Assembly: GCF_000422085.1 (NCBI RefSeq)
Contig: NC_021741.1
Location: 2,914,001 to 2,978,000, forward strand
Length of the DNA stretch: 64,000 nucleotides
Source: Serratia liquefaciens ATCC 27592
GTDB lineage: Bacteria; Pseudomonadota; Gammaproteobacteria; Enterobacterales; Enterobacteriaceae
Direction of reading: 5' to 3'
The translations under genes were made by a program, and so were the position numbers. This document shows, in pieces, positions 49,345-58,304 of the stretch (the first letter of the stretch is position 1; each line of letters starts with the position of its first letter). A model generated the notes under the pieces. It saw only the letters and a program-made list of their open reading frames with translations, was not told the origin of the DNA and searched no databases.

Positions 49345-49992
49345 ATGAAACTGTTTATCTACGATCATTGCCCATTCTGCGTTAAAGCCCGCATGATTTT
49401 CGGCCTGAAAAACCTGCCCGTCCGCCTGGTCACCCTGCTCAACGACGATGAAGCGACGCCTGTCGGCATGATTGGCAAAAAAATGGCGCCGATTTTACAA
49501 AAGGATGACGGCAGCTATCTTCCTGAAAGCATGGATATCGTGCATTACGTTGATAACCTCGACGGCAAGCCGCTGCTGACCGGTAAAACCAACCCGGCGA
49601 TCGCCGACTGGCTGCAACGGGTCAGTGGTTATAGCATCAATCTACTGCTGCCGCGCTTTGCCAATGCCGACTTCGAAGAGTTCGCCACTGACAGTGCACG
49701 CCAGTACTTTAGCGACAAAAAGCAGGCCTCGATCGGGGATTTTTCCGAGCACCTTGCTGACAGTGCCGATCTGATTGCCCAACTGGAGGACGACTTGCAA
49801 ACACTTTCCGGCCTGGTAGTCTCCGCAGACGCGGTGAATGGCACGTTGTCGGAAGATGATATCCACCTGTTCCCCCTGCTGCGTTCGCTGTCGATCGTCG
49901 CCGGACTTACGCTGCCGGAAAACGTAGAAACTTATCGCAACCGTATGGCGCAACGCAGTGACGTCCCACTGCTGTTCGATATGGAACAGTAA
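49345..49992 (+). CDS. grxB: Glutaredoxin 2
   Basis: A 215-residue atypical glutaredoxin with GST-like fold that reduces protein and glutathione mixed disulfides. The active site CPFC is at residues 9-12 (MKLFIYDHCPFCVKA). The cis-Pro region is KMAPILQKDDGSYLPESMDI. The C-terminal helical domain is complete, and the length equals E. coli Grx2. The AarF-type gene follows 27 bp later. Confidence 0.95.
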   Translation: MKLFIYDHCPFCVKARMIFGLKNLPVRLVTLLNDDEATPVGMIGKKMAPILQKDDGSYLPESMDIVHYVDNLDGKPLLTGKTNPAIADWLQRVSGYSINLLLPRFANADFEEFATDSARQYFSDKKQASIGDFSEHLADSADLIAQLEDDLQTLSGLVVSADAVNGTLSEDDIHLFPLLRSLSIVAGLTLPENVETYRNRMAQRSDVPLLFDMEQ

Positions 49993-50019
49993 CCCCCGCG
50001 ATAAGGATATAGCGCGCAA

Positions 50020-51660
50020 ATGTTGAAAATGGTGCTGGTCACTGCCCGCGATCGGGCACGGCTGAAAGAAATCTCCACCGTGCTGATCCGTTATGGATTG
50101 CAGGATGTGATTCGTCTGCTGGGTCTGAGCAATCTGTTAAGCGGTGCTGAAGGCAGCAGTGAAAGGCAAGACGGTCAAACATTGCCGCAGCGCCTGCGTG
50201 CGGCGCTGGAAGCCTTGGGGCCGACCTTTGTTAAGTTCGGCCAGATCCTGGCTACCCGTTCAGATCTGTTGGACGCAAGCTGGACCGACGAACTTGACCG
50301 TCTGCACAGTCAGGCAAGCACCCTTTCGTGGGAGCAACTGGCACCACAGATCCGGGCAGACTTGAAGGGTGACCCGCACAGCCTGTTCGCCGAATTTGAC
50401 GAAACCCCGCTGGCCGCTGCCTCGATGGCGCAAATTTACCGCGCCCGCCTGCACAGCGGCGAAGCGGTGGTGATTAAGGTGTTACGTCCCGGCCTGGCAA
50501 AAACCATTCAAGCCGACTTGCGCCTGCTGACCTATCTTGCGGAAACCGTGGAGCAACAGAGCCCGGCGCTGGCCCGTTATCGTCCGCGGCAGATGGTCAG
50601 AGCCCTGGCAACCGCGCTGACGCATGAACTGGACCTGACTCACGAGGGTAACAACTGCGAACGGGTCGCTCAACAGTTTGCCCAGCAGCCCAACGTGGTC
50701 ATTCCGAAGATTTACTGGCAATGGTCGTCTCAGCGCCTGCTGGTGCAGGAATTTCTACCGGGTATCGCACCGGAAAATCCGCAGCAACTGACGGCGGCAG
50801 GATTAGATGGCCCATTACTCGCTCAGCGCGGCGCACAGGCCTTTATGAAAATGGTGCTGGAGCACCGTCTTTATCATGCCGATCCGCATCCGGGTAACGT
50901 AATGGCGTTAGCGGATAATCGCGTCGGTTTTATCGATTTCGGTATGGTCGGGCAGCTTTCCGAACGGCGACGTAATCAATTGCTGCTGTTGCTGCAGGCC
51001 ATCGCCGAACGAGAATCCGCCGGCATCGTCAACACCTTGATCGCCTGGTCGGACAGCGATCCTTTGGATCTGCTGGATCTGGAGTTGGCGGCGCAAAACT
51101 TTCTCGATAAACAGGCCTCTGCCACTCTCACACTGGGCAAGGCGCTGACCGATTTGTTGGTGATGGTGCGTGAGCATCAGTTGGCACTGCCGCCAGACCT
51201 GGTGTTGCTGTTCAAGGCGTTAATCACGGCCGACGGCGTGCTGCATCGGCTGGATCCCCATTTCGATATCATCGCCACCCTGAAACCTATGCTGCAACAG
51301 GTGATGCTGCAGCGTTATACCCCGGAGGCGGTACGTCGGCGCATGCTGGCATTGGGCGGCGAGGCATTGGACGCCAGTGAAGAGTTGCCGCAAACCTTGC
51401 GGCTGCTGATGCGCCGTCTCAAAGGCGGGAAAATCAGCGCCGATATCAACGTCAAGAATATTGATCAATTGAGCAAGGCACTGGAGCGAGCCGCCATCAC
51501 CCTGGCCATTGCTATTGTCACCGCCGCCTTCGCGTTGGGTCTGGCGCCCTATCTGATGCACTCTTCCCTGCGGTTGTGGGGTATTCCACTGTTTCCGGCG
51601 CTGGGCGCGCTGGCCTGCCTGGGTGGTGTCTTGCTGCTGGTACTGCGTCTGCGGCGCTGA
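50020..51660 (+). CDS. AarF/UbiB-family atypical kinase paralogue
   Basis: A 546-residue ABC1/ADCK/UbiB-family protein. The family KxGQ motif is FVKFGQILATR (Lys72 to Gln75). The Ala-rich loop is AAASMAQIYRARL, the ATP lysine is VVIKVLRPG, and the catalytic and metal motifs are HADPHPGN (286-293) and DFGM (306-309). Two C-terminal hydrophobic helices (about 490-545) anchor it. Canonical ubiB lies with ubiE and ubiJ, not here; E. coli UbiB has HADMHPGN and DCG, so this protein reads as a separate paralogue. Start ATG is without a close ribosome-binding site. A role in quinone or lipid handling is only inferred from family. Confidence 0.85.
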   Translation: MLKMVLVTARDRARLKEISTVLIRYGLQDVIRLLGLSNLLSGAEGSSERQDGQTLPQRLRAALEALGPTFVKFGQILATRSDLLDASWTDELDRLHSQASTLSWEQLAPQIRADLKGDPHSLFAEFDETPLAAASMAQIYRARLHSGEAVVIKVLRPGLAKTIQADLRLLTYLAETVEQQSPALARYRPRQMVRALATALTHELDLTHEGNNCERVAQQFAQQPNVVIPKIYWQWSSQRLLVQEFLPGIAPENPQQLTAAGLDGPLLAQRGAQAFMKMVLEHRLYHADPHPGNVMALADNRVGFIDFGMVGQLSERRRNQLLLLLQAIAERESAGIVNTLIAWSDSDPLDLLDLELAAQNFLDKQASATLTLGKALTDLLVMVREHQLALPPDLVLLFKALITADGVLHRLDPHFDIIATLKPMLQQVMLQRYTPEAVRRRMLALGGEALDASEELPQTLRLLMRRLKGGKISADINVKNIDQLSKALERAAITLAIAIVTAAFALGLAPYLMHSSLRLWGIPLFPALGALACLGGVLLLVLRLRR

Positions 51661-51814
51661 ACAGTTTCAGCGTTATCCGATAGGTAGCCAGGCATTTCAC
51701 GCGCACTATCACCCTGCTCGCTGACATCAACGGTTTCCTTCGCAGACAGCGAGCGTTTATAATGACAAATCAATAATCTGCAGCATTTTCGTTGGCAGTA
51801 GCTATGAGGCACAC

Positions 51815-52378
51815 ATGAAAAAGATCCTGATGGGCGCAGCCGCCCTGCTGTTCGCCGGCGCATTGGTCGGCTGCAATCAGCTGACCCAGTACACGCTCAG
51901 CGAGCAGGAAGTGAATGATTACCTGCAAAAGCACAACGATTACCAGAAGCAGATCGGCGTGCCAGGGCTCTTGGACGCCAATATCGTGCTGACTCAGCTA
52001 AAGAGCCAAATTGGGCGTAGCGAACCGGGCAAGGTTACCCTTTCCGGCGATGCGAAAGTGAATATCACTTCCATTCTGGGCCCGCAGACCGCGGACCTGA
52101 AGCTGACGCTGAAGGCGCAGCCGGTGTATGACCGCGAGCAAGGCGCGGTGTTCCTCAAAGACATGGAGTTAACCGACTACAGCGTGCAGCCGGAGAAAAT
52201 GCAGACGGTGATGAAGGCCCTGACCCCTTATCTGAATCAATCGCTGAAATCCTATTTCGATCAAAAGCCGGCCTATGTGCTGAACCCGGATAACAGTAAA
52301 ACAGAAGCCATGGCCAAGAAACTGGCTAAAGGGTTGGAAGTGAAGCCGGGTGAACTGGTTATTCCATTTACCGACTGA
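51815..52378 (+). CDS. yceB: DUF1439 lipoprotein YceB
   Basis: A 187-residue lipoprotein. The signal peptide ends ALVG-C (about Cys20), followed by Asn and Gln, consistent with outer-membrane sorting. The DUF1439 body (EVNDYLQKHNDYQKQIGVPG, LKLTLKAQPVYDREQGAVFL) resembles lipid-binding tubular folds. Its function is unknown. A terminator shared with convergent yebF follows. Confidence 0.92.
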   Translation: MKKILMGAAALLFAGALVGCNQLTQYTLSEQEVNDYLQKHNDYQKQIGVPGLLDANIVLTQLKSQIGRSEPGKVTLSGDAKVNITSILGPQTADLKLTLKAQPVYDREQGAVFLKDMELTDYSVQPEKMQTVMKALTPYLNQSLKSYFDQKPAYVLNPDNSKTEAMAKKLAKGLEVKPGELVIPFTD

Positions 52379-52393
52379 CGCTGACACTAAAAA

Positions 52394-52422
52394 AACAAAA
52401 AGCCCGCTGTTAACGCGGGCTT
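52394..52422. terminator. Bidirectional terminator between yceB and yebF
   Basis: AAGCCCGC and GCGGGCTT form an 8-bp stem with a 6-7 nt loop. On the minus strand TTTTGTTTTTTT follows, which is strong; on the plus strand TTGATATTTTTC is weaker. Confidence 0.82.
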
Positions 52423-52461
52423 GATATTTTTCAGACGTTAATACGCCGGAAAACGGTGAGA

Positions 52462-52821
52462 TTATTGCGGTTCGCTGTAGGTGATTTTACCGGCGTTGCA
52501 GTCGAGGGTAACATTGTAGGTTTTATCCATTTTGGTGCCCCGTACCGTTAACGGCACCTGCCATACCGCGTCCTTGCCGGTAATCGCCTCCGGACTGATC
52601 CAGGCTATCGGGGTAGCGGTACCCAGCAGCTTTTTATCCGACTCCCAGCGCGTAATGCGGTTCTGCAGGTAATCGCGTTTCACCTGAGCGGCGACGTCTG
52701 TCGGTTGCAGACCCGCGCATTGTGCCACCTTCGCGCTGCGTTGTTCCTGCGCCTGCACCGTGGTGGTAAAACCTACCGTGGCCAACAGTGCTACGGCCAA
52801 ACTCAGTCCCGTTGCTTTCAT
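52462..52821 (-). CDS. yebF: Secreted protein YebF
   Basis: A 119-residue small exported protein. The signal peptide (1-24) ends VQA. The mature part has one cysteine pair (AQCAGLQ and LDCNAGK), as in E. coli YebF, whose disulfide is known. AAQVKRDYLQNRITRWESDK and WQVPLTVRGTKMDKTYNV align well. E. coli YebF reaches the medium through OmpF/OmpC; its role in the cell is unknown. It lies before yqfB on the other side of a 70-bp gap. Confidence 0.9.
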   Translation of the reverse strand: MKATGLSLAVALLATVGFTTTVQAQEQRSAKVAQCAGLQPTDVAAQVKRDYLQNRITRWESDKKLLGTATPIAWISPEAITGKDAVWQVPLTVRGTKMDKTYNVTLDCNAGKITYSEPQ

Positions 52822-52891
52822 ATTCCCTCCAGTTGTGATTTACGCTACCCGCGGGCGCCTGCCCTTGGCTCACAACTGGTCTGGCAAAAGA

Positions 52892-53200
52892 TCAGCGTTT
52901 GGCGAAGGTGATGACGAACAGCTCATCGAGCCCCGGATAGATTTCCTTGATCACCTGCTTCAGTTCGCTGAGCGACATGTTTTCTTGCTGGGCGTGCTGC
53001 TCGGTTAACGCATCCAAACGCACCGGCGTAACCGACAGCACTTCAATCATGCAGAAGAAAACACCGTCTTCATTGCGGCTAACGCGTAAAACCTCACCGG
53101 GTTGAAAGTGAGACTCACTGGCGTCCCGAATGGTAATGGTCTTGCGCCCGGCCAAAATGTCTTGCTCAAAGCGAGTGAAGAAAGTTATTTCACGGCTCAT
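52892..53200 (-). CDS. yqfB: N4-acetylcytidine amidohydrolase YqfB
   Basis: A 102-residue ASCH-domain enzyme that deacetylates N4-acetylcytidine to cytidine. The substrate-site residues lie in [15 protein letters not shown] (Lys and Thr) and the catalytic Glu lies in the C-terminal helix region ([15 protein letters not shown]). Length is within one residue of E. coli YqfB. It lies between yebG and yebF on the same strand. Confidence 0.92.
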   Translation of the reverse strand: MSREITFFTRFEQDILAGRKTITIRDASESHFQPGEVLRVSRNEDGVFFCMIEVLSVTPVRLDALTEQHAQQENMSLSELKQVIKEIYPGLDELFVITFAKR

Positions 53201-53239
53201 TCTAGATCCTTTTTCATCACATTACCGCAACATAAGTCA

Positions 53240-53563
53240 TTATGCTGCCTGCTTTTCTGACGCAGATCCCTCTTTTGGGGTAGCAGCAGGTTTTTCCGTT
53301 TTCACTTTAGCAGCTTTCTTCGGTGCTTCAGTCGGCGTCGCGCCGCGCAAAATCTGCCCCAGCGCATCTTTATTTTCCGCCAGGAAGAAGCTCAGGCCTT
53401 CTCGCTGTTCGTCATCCAGCTCAAGCGGAGCCTGCTGCAGCCACTCACCCAGGCTGTCGGCCAGATCCAGCATTTTGTCGTAAGCGTCGGCTTCTTTCTT
53501 GGTCGCGAAAGTCATCTTTTCCTCACCGTTTCTCACCACCACATATTTAACTTCAACCGCCAT
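53240..53563 (-). CDS. yebG: DNA damage-inducible protein YebG
   Basis: A 107-residue SOS protein of unknown biochemical function. It begins AVEVKYVVVRNGEEKMTFAT, and the central helix KKEADAYDKMLDLAD is typical. The C-terminal tail is longer than in E. coli (96 aa) and rich in Lys, Ala and Pro. ATG 53563 follows AGGA with 8-nt spacing. A LexA box lies 27-42 bp upstream. Confidence 0.93.
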   Translation of the reverse strand: MAVEVKYVVVRNGEEKMTFATKKEADAYDKMLDLADSLGEWLQQAPLELDDEQREGLSFFLAENKDALGQILRGATPTEAPKKAAKVKTEKPAATPKEGSASEKQAA

Positions 53564-53589
53564 GTGTGCATTCCTCAAAGGTTAGAATA

Positions 53590-53605
53590 CTGTATTTATA
53601 ACCAG
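53590..53605 (-). promoter_or_regulatory. LexA (SOS) box of yebG
   Basis: CTGTATTTATAACCAG fits the enterobacterial LexA consensus CTG-N10-CAG with an AT-rich centre. Position just before the yebG start agrees with E. coli, where yebG is a known SOS gene. Confidence 0.88.
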
Positions 53606-53651
53606 TATAAGGTGATTATACGCAGGGATGCAAGCGCACCCCTGACGCGAC

Positions 53652-55034
53652 TTATTTCAACAACCGCACCTTGCAGTTCTTACCCTTGATTTTGCCTTGC
53701 TGCAGCTGCTGCAGCGCCTTACGCGCGCTGGCCTTGCGGATCGCCACGTAGGCATGCACCGGGAATATGTCGATTTTACCCACTTCCGCCGCCGTCAACC
53801 CGGCCTCGCCGGTCAGTGCGCCGAGAATATCGCCAGGACGGATCTTGGCTTTACGCCCGCCGTCGATGCACAGGGTGACCATTTCGGCTTCCAGCGTGGT
53901 GTTCCCCGCACCGCTTAACTCGGACACCGGGGCCCAGTTAACTCTGATCTGAAGATACTCTTCAATCGCATGCGCACGCGTCATTTCCTGTGGCGTACAC
54001 AGGCTGATCGCCAGGCCGCTCAAGCCGGCACGGCCGGTACGGCCGATGCGGTGCACGTGCACTTCCGGATCGAACGCCAGCTCGTAGTTGACCACCAACT
54101 CCAGCTCTTTAATATCCAGACCGCGCGCAGCAACGTCAGTTGCTACCAGCACACGGCAGCTGCGGTTGGCAAAACGCACCAGCACCTGATCGCGATCGCG
54201 CTGTTCCAGATCGCCATGCAGCGCCAGGACATTAATGCCTCGCGCTTCCAGCGCTTCGTACACGCTCTGGCAATCGCGTTTGGTGTTGCAGAACACTACG
54301 CAAGAAGAAGGTTGGTAATGACGAATCGCCGACACTAATACCGCCGGGCGTTGATCGCGCGTCGTTTCGTAGAAACGTTGTTCGATGGTGGTTTGCTCTT
54401 CACCGTCGTCCACTTCCACATTCAACGGCTCGCGCTGCACGCGAGCGCTGATGCGTTCGATCCCGCTCGGATAGGTTGCGGAGAACAGCAGCGTCTGACG
54501 TTGCGGCGGCGTGTAGCTGATCACATCGTCGATATCGTCGGCAAAGCCCATGTCCAGCATGCGGTCGGCTTCGTCCAGCACCAGCACCTTCAGTTCATCC
54601 AGCACCAGCGTTTTCTTGCGCAGGTGTTCCTGAATACGCCCCGGCGTGCCCACCACGATATGCGGCGCGTGTACCAGCGAATCGAGCTGCGGCCCCATCG
54701 GTTGGCCCCCGCACAGGGTCAGAATTTTGATGTTCTGAGTGAAGCGCGCCAGACGACGCAATTCTTTGCTCACCTGGTCCGCCAGCTCACGCGTCGGGCA
54801 CAGGATCAGTGCCTGAGCGGCCACTTGGGAAACGTTGATTTTGTCCAGCAGGCCAATGCCGAACGCCGCCGTTTTACCGCTGCCGGTTTTTGCTTTGGCA
54901 CGTACGTCCTGCCCTTTCAGGATGGCGGGCAATGCGGCAGCCTGCACCGGCGTCATTTCGGCATACCCCAGTTCGTTGAGGTTGGCCAACTGTTCGGCTG
55001 GCAGCGGCAGGGAAGAAAAAGAAACTGTGCTCAC
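53652..55034 (-). CDS. dbpA: ATP-dependent RNA helicase DbpA
   Basis: A 460-residue DEAD-box helicase that works on 23S rRNA during 50S assembly and binds hairpin 92 through its C-terminal RRM-like domain. Q motif is NLNELGYAEMTPVQAAALP; Walker A AKTGSGKT; DEAD in LVLDEADRMLDM; motif III SAT; motif VI VHRIGRTGRAG. The start is GTG 55034 (product VSTVSFSSLPLPAEQL), with AAGAG 8 bases upstream. It is divergent from purT. Confidence 0.95.
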   Translation of the reverse strand: MSTVSFSSLPLPAEQLANLNELGYAEMTPVQAAALPAILKGQDVRAKAKTGSGKTAAFGIGLLDKINVSQVAAQALILCPTRELADQVSKELRRLARFTQNIKILTLCGGQPMGPQLDSLVHAPHIVVGTPGRIQEHLRKKTLVLDELKVLVLDEADRMLDMGFADDIDDVISYTPPQRQTLLFSATYPSGIERISARVQREPLNVEVDDGEEQTTIEQRFYETTRDQRPAVLVSAIRHYQPSSCVVFCNTKRDCQSVYEALEARGINVLALHGDLEQRDRDQVLVRFANRSCRVLVATDVAARGLDIKELELVVNYELAFDPEVHVHRIGRTGRAGLSGLAISLCTPQEMTRAHAIEEYLQIRVNWAPVSELSGAGNTTLEAEMVTLCIDGGRKAKIRPGDILGALTGEAGLTAAEVGKIDIFPVHAYVAIRKASARKALQQLQQGKIKGKNCKVRLLK

Positions 55035-55201
55035 GGCGATAACTCTTATATGGCAAATGGAATGGCGGCGCGCCCACGGCAGCACCGAATCAACCGCAGA
55101 TGATAACAGAGATAGTCAGGATTACGGATTTCACGCATAAAAAAAGCCATCAGTCGGGGTTTTACCTCAGAAACCGACAACGCGTGTGCCACCGGCTGCA
55201 C

Positions 55202-55217
55202 ACGCAAACGTTTTCGT
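55202..55217 (+). promoter_or_regulatory. PurR box of purT
   Basis: ACGCAAACGTTTTCGT matches the PurR operator consensus ACGCAAACGTTTGCGT at 15 of 16 positions. It lies about 60 bp upstream of the purT ATG, as expected for purine repression. Confidence 0.9.
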
Positions 55218-55275
55218 ATATACTGCTCGCCCACAATCAGACCGCATTACTCTCCACAGATCCAGGTACGAGACT

Positions 55276-56454
55276 ATGTTAACTATTGGAACCGCCCTGC
55301 GCCCCTCCGCCACCCGCGTTATGCTGCTCGGCTCCGGCGAGCTGGGAAAAGAAGTTGCCATCGAATGCCAGCGTTTGGGGCTGGAAGTGATTGCCGTAGA
55401 TCGTTACGCCAATGCCCCGGCCATGCACGTCGCCCATCGCAGCCACGTTATTAACATGCTGGACGGCAACGCGCTGAAAGCCGTGATTGAACAGGAACGT
55501 CCTGACTACATCGTGCCGGAGATCGAAGCTATCGCCACCGGCATGCTGGTTGAACTGGAGCAGCAAGGCCACCGTGTGGTGCCGTGCGCAGAAGCGACTC
55601 GCCTGACCATGAACCGCGAAGGCATCCGTCGCCTGGCGGCAGAAACGCTCGGCCTGCCGACCTCCAGCTACCGTTTTGCCGACGGTGAAGAAGCCTTCCG
55701 TCAGGCCGTCGACGAAATCGGCTACCCATGCATCATCAAACCTGTCATGAGCTCTTCCGGTAAGGGCCAAAGCCTGATCCGCAGCCCAGAACAGCTGAAA
55801 ACCGCCTGGGATTACGCCCAACAGGGTGGCCGTGCCGGCGGGGGACGAGTGATTGTCGAAGGCCTGGTGAAGTTCGATTTTGAAATCACTCTGCTGACCA
55901 TCAGCGCCGTCGATGGCGTACATTTCTGCGCACCGATCGGACACCGTCAGGAAGACGGGGATTACCGTGAGTCCTGGCAGCCGCAGCAGATGAGCGAACT
56001 GGCGCTCAGCCGCGCGCAGGCCATTGCGGAAAACGTGGTGAAGGCACTGGGTGGATTTGGACTGTTCGGCGTCGAGCTGTTTGTCTGTCGCGACGAAGTG
56101 ATTTTCAGCGAGGTTTCACCGCGCCCACACGATACCGGCATGGTGACCCTGATTTCACAAGACCTGTCTGAATTTGCACTGCACGTGCGTGCTTTCCTCG
56201 GTTTGCCGATTGGCGCAATCCGTCAGTTCGGCCCTTCTGCCTCGGCGGTGATCCTGCCACAGCTTACCAGTAGCGACCTGCGTTTCAGCGGGCTGGATCG
56301 TGCGCTGACCGGCCACAATCAGCTGCGTTTGTTCGGCAAGCCGGAAATTGAAGGTCAACGTCGGATGGGCGTCGCGTTGGCGACAGCTGAAAATATCGAG
56401 TTGGCGGTAGAGTCGGCCAAGCAGGCTGCTGCTGCGGTGGTCATTGAAGGTTAA
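55276..56454 (+). CDS. purT: Formate-dependent GAR transformylase PurT
   Basis: A 392-residue ATP-grasp enzyme that makes formyl-GAR from GAR, formate and ATP in purine synthesis. The N-terminal GAR site is in [16 protein letters not shown], the ATP-grasp loop in [14 protein letters not shown], and the metal ligands in [20 protein letters not shown]. The ATG at 55276 gives identity in length with E. coli PurT; earlier open frame is not family-like. A PurR box precedes it. Confidence 0.97.
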   Translation: MLTIGTALRPSATRVMLLGSGELGKEVAIECQRLGLEVIAVDRYANAPAMHVAHRSHVINMLDGNALKAVIEQERPDYIVPEIEAIATGMLVELEQQGHRVVPCAEATRLTMNREGIRRLAAETLGLPTSSYRFADGEEAFRQAVDEIGYPCIIKPVMSSSGKGQSLIRSPEQLKTAWDYAQQGGRAGGGRVIVEGLVKFDFEITLLTISAVDGVHFCAPIGHRQEDGDYRESWQPQQMSELALSRAQAIAENVVKALGGFGLFGVELFVCRDEVIFSEVSPRPHDTGMVTLISQDLSEFALHVRAFLGLPIGAIRQFGPSASAVILPQLTSSDLRFSGLDRALTGHNQLRLFGKPEIEGQRRMGVALATAENIELAVESAKQAAAAVVIEG

Positions 56455-56460
56455 GGCTTT

Positions 56461-56480
56461 GGGGCCGGCTTGCCGGCCCC
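56461..56480. terminator. GC-rich hairpin between purT and yoaH
   Basis: GGGGCCGGC and GCCGGCCCC form a 9-bp perfect stem with a 2-base centre, 7 bp after purT. No T run follows on either strand, so it is a weak or Rho-assisted end. Confidence 0.5.
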
Positions 56481-56487
56481 TGCAACA

Positions 56488-56733
56488 TCAATAGTTTTCG
56501 TCTTCTTCCGAGTCATCATCACCCTGATCGTCCGGGCGTTCCTGATACTCTTCATCGTCATCTTCGTCATCGAACATAACGCTAACCTGGTCACCCTGAT
56601 GTTTTTCACGGATTTCCTGCGCAACCCGTGCGATGGCTTCACCACTGCTCATGCCTTGTTCCATCAACTGATGGATACGATCCGCAGCTTCCTGCTGCTC
56701 TAGATGGCTTAACGACGGCATACCTGCAAGCAT
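56488..56733 (-). CDS. yoaH: UPF0181 protein YoaH
   Basis: An 81-residue acidic protein. The conserved core is [20 protein letters not shown] and [20 protein letters not shown]. The tail is extremely acidic ([16 protein letters not shown] and on to SEEDENY), longer than the 59-residue E. coli form. ATG 56733 has GGAGAG about 6 bases before it. Its function is unknown. It lies near pabB, as in E. coli. Confidence 0.9.
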   Translation of the reverse strand: MLAGMPSLSHLEQQEAADRIHQLMEQGMSSGEAIARVAQEIREKHQGDQVSVMFDDEDDDEEYQERPDDQGDDDSEEDENY

Positions 56734-56796
56734 GTGTTTCTCTCCGGTAAAATGGAGGGCGAGTATACCCCTTAAACCGGCGGATCCCAACGCCTG

Positions 56797-57804
56797 TTAT
56801 TCAGCGGCCGGTTGTGAGCAATGATCGCCGTGTCGCCACTGTTTCAGGCGATGCAACCAGAGCATAACGTGCCAGCCCTGCTTAAGGCCGCGCGCGTTGG
56901 TGGACATCGCTCGATCGATACCGCGCTGGTAGAACTCATCGGTGATCCGGCACTGGGCAGCCAGTTCAGGTTCACGGCGAATGCTGTGACAGATCCCCAA
57001 GGCTTCACGGGTGATCTGCCAGTGAAAAGCAGGACGGATACTGATTTTCCGCGCATAGCGCTGGTTCAACGCCACCAGCATCTCCACTATTTTCATATAA
57101 TGGCGTTGATATTCAACGTTGGCCTGGCCTGTCCGCCGACGGTTGCTGATCGATTTATCGTGCACTCGCTGGCGATACAACGTTTTACTGAGATATTTCA
57201 CCCGCTTCGCATTAAACATCACCTCGGTGGTCCAGGGAATATCCTGGTGGTGTAAACCCGGTTCAAAATACAACCGATGCTGTTTAATAAAATCAAGGCG
57301 ATATACCGCCAGCCAGACCACATGAATAAATTTTCTCGATTTGAGCGCGCGTTCCAACCATTTCACTCCGCTAATAACGCCGGTGTCGCCCAAGCGGTTT
57401 TGCGGAATAATCGGTTGCAGTTCATCTTGGTCGGTGAAATAACGTTCACCGTTGCACTGCATGACATCCAATTGATTTTCTTCAGCCATTTCAATCAGAG
57501 TTGCATACATTTCCGGCGCCAGTAAATCATCCGCGTCGGGGAATGCCACATATTTTCCGCGTGCTACAGCCAACCCGGCATTGCGCGCACAGGATACGCC
57601 CGCATTGAGCTGGTCAATAACGGTAATATGAGGATGCCGTTGGGCATAGCGGTGGGCGATATCACCAGAGCCATCGGTGGATCCGTCGTTGACGATGATC
57701 ACCTCCAGGCGCCGCTCCTGTTGGGCTAACAGCGAGGCCAAAAACGGCTCAAACAGTTCACCCACGTTATGTAACGGGACGATGACACTCAGCATTAGGG
57801 GCAT
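56797..57804 (-). CDS. WaaH/YibD-like family 2 glycosyltransferase
   Basis: A 335-residue GT-A fold enzyme. It has the family start (LSVIVPLHNVGELFEPFL), the NDGSTDGS nucleotide site (residues 39-46) and the DAD metal motif at 90-92. GLHHQDIPWTTEVMFNAKR and VEYQRHYMKIVEMLVALN closely resemble E. coli YibD/WaaH, which adds glucuronic acid to the LPS core heptose under PhoB control. The gene is not in an LPS cluster here but alone between yoaH and pabB. I could not find a clear Pho box. Sugar and acceptor are inferred. Confidence 0.8.
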   Translation of the reverse strand: MPLMLSVIVPLHNVGELFEPFLASLLAQQERRLEVIIVNDGSTDGSGDIAHRYAQRHPHITVIDQLNAGVSCARNAGLAVARGKYVAFPDADDLLAPEMYATLIEMAEENQLDVMQCNGERYFTDQDELQPIIPQNRLGDTGVISGVKWLERALKSRKFIHVVWLAVYRLDFIKQHRLYFEPGLHHQDIPWTTEVMFNAKRVKYLSKTLYRQRVHDKSISNRRRTGQANVEYQRHYMKIVEMLVALNQRYARKISIRPAFHWQITREALGICHSIRREPELAAQCRITDEFYQRGIDRAMSTNARGLKQGWHVMLWLHRLKQWRHGDHCSQPAAE

Positions 57805-58304
57805 AGGCAGCTCTTCGCAAAAAGTAACGAATGAATATCTCTATTTTTTAAAAATATCAGGGTGCAATTAAATTAGAACGCAGTGCCCGGCGATAAAACG
57901 GGTCTAAATGCGTCTTGTTACTGTTTATAGTTTTATACGAAACGTGCTCTTTTTAGGTATTTATCGTCCAGGAACCGGTATTATCAGGCAATGTCATAAG
58001 TTCGCCTGATATTTTTGTGATCTCAATCAAAAGTAATAACGCAATAAAACTAATTACGAGTATTTAATTTATAAAACCCGATTCCAATGGATAAGATATA
58101 TCCGAGTCATTAATTGATAACGCAGTTTTTAACATATTGGATTATAGTTGAAGTCGCAAAAAATGCTTCATTTGCAAATTTGTTGATTCATTGTTTATGT
58201 GAAGTGTGCTTTGTCCACACATGCTAGGACATGCGCCTATCGGCCGAATATGGCAGAATAGCCATCATAAACAGCCGCCCCGTCAGTCAGGTTTATTGAG
58301 GCCC
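57805..58304. other. 500-bp AT-rich divergent region between the glycosyltransferase and pabB
   Basis: AT-rich DNA with no convincing ORF. GTGATCTCAATCAA at 58017-58030 matches the FNR consensus (TTGAT-N4-ATCAA) at 9 of 10 positions and overlaps a CRP-like half-site (TGTGA). GTGTGCTTTGTCCACAC (about 58204-58220) is a short inverted repeat about 90 bp before pabB. Confidence 0.5.

Noticed and set aside
57915..58010. Possible PhoB or PhoP boxes upstream of the WaaH-like gene (TGTCATAAGTT; TGTTTATAGTTTTATA)
   Set aside because: Only one half of each direct repeat fits the consensus, so these are not called as sites.
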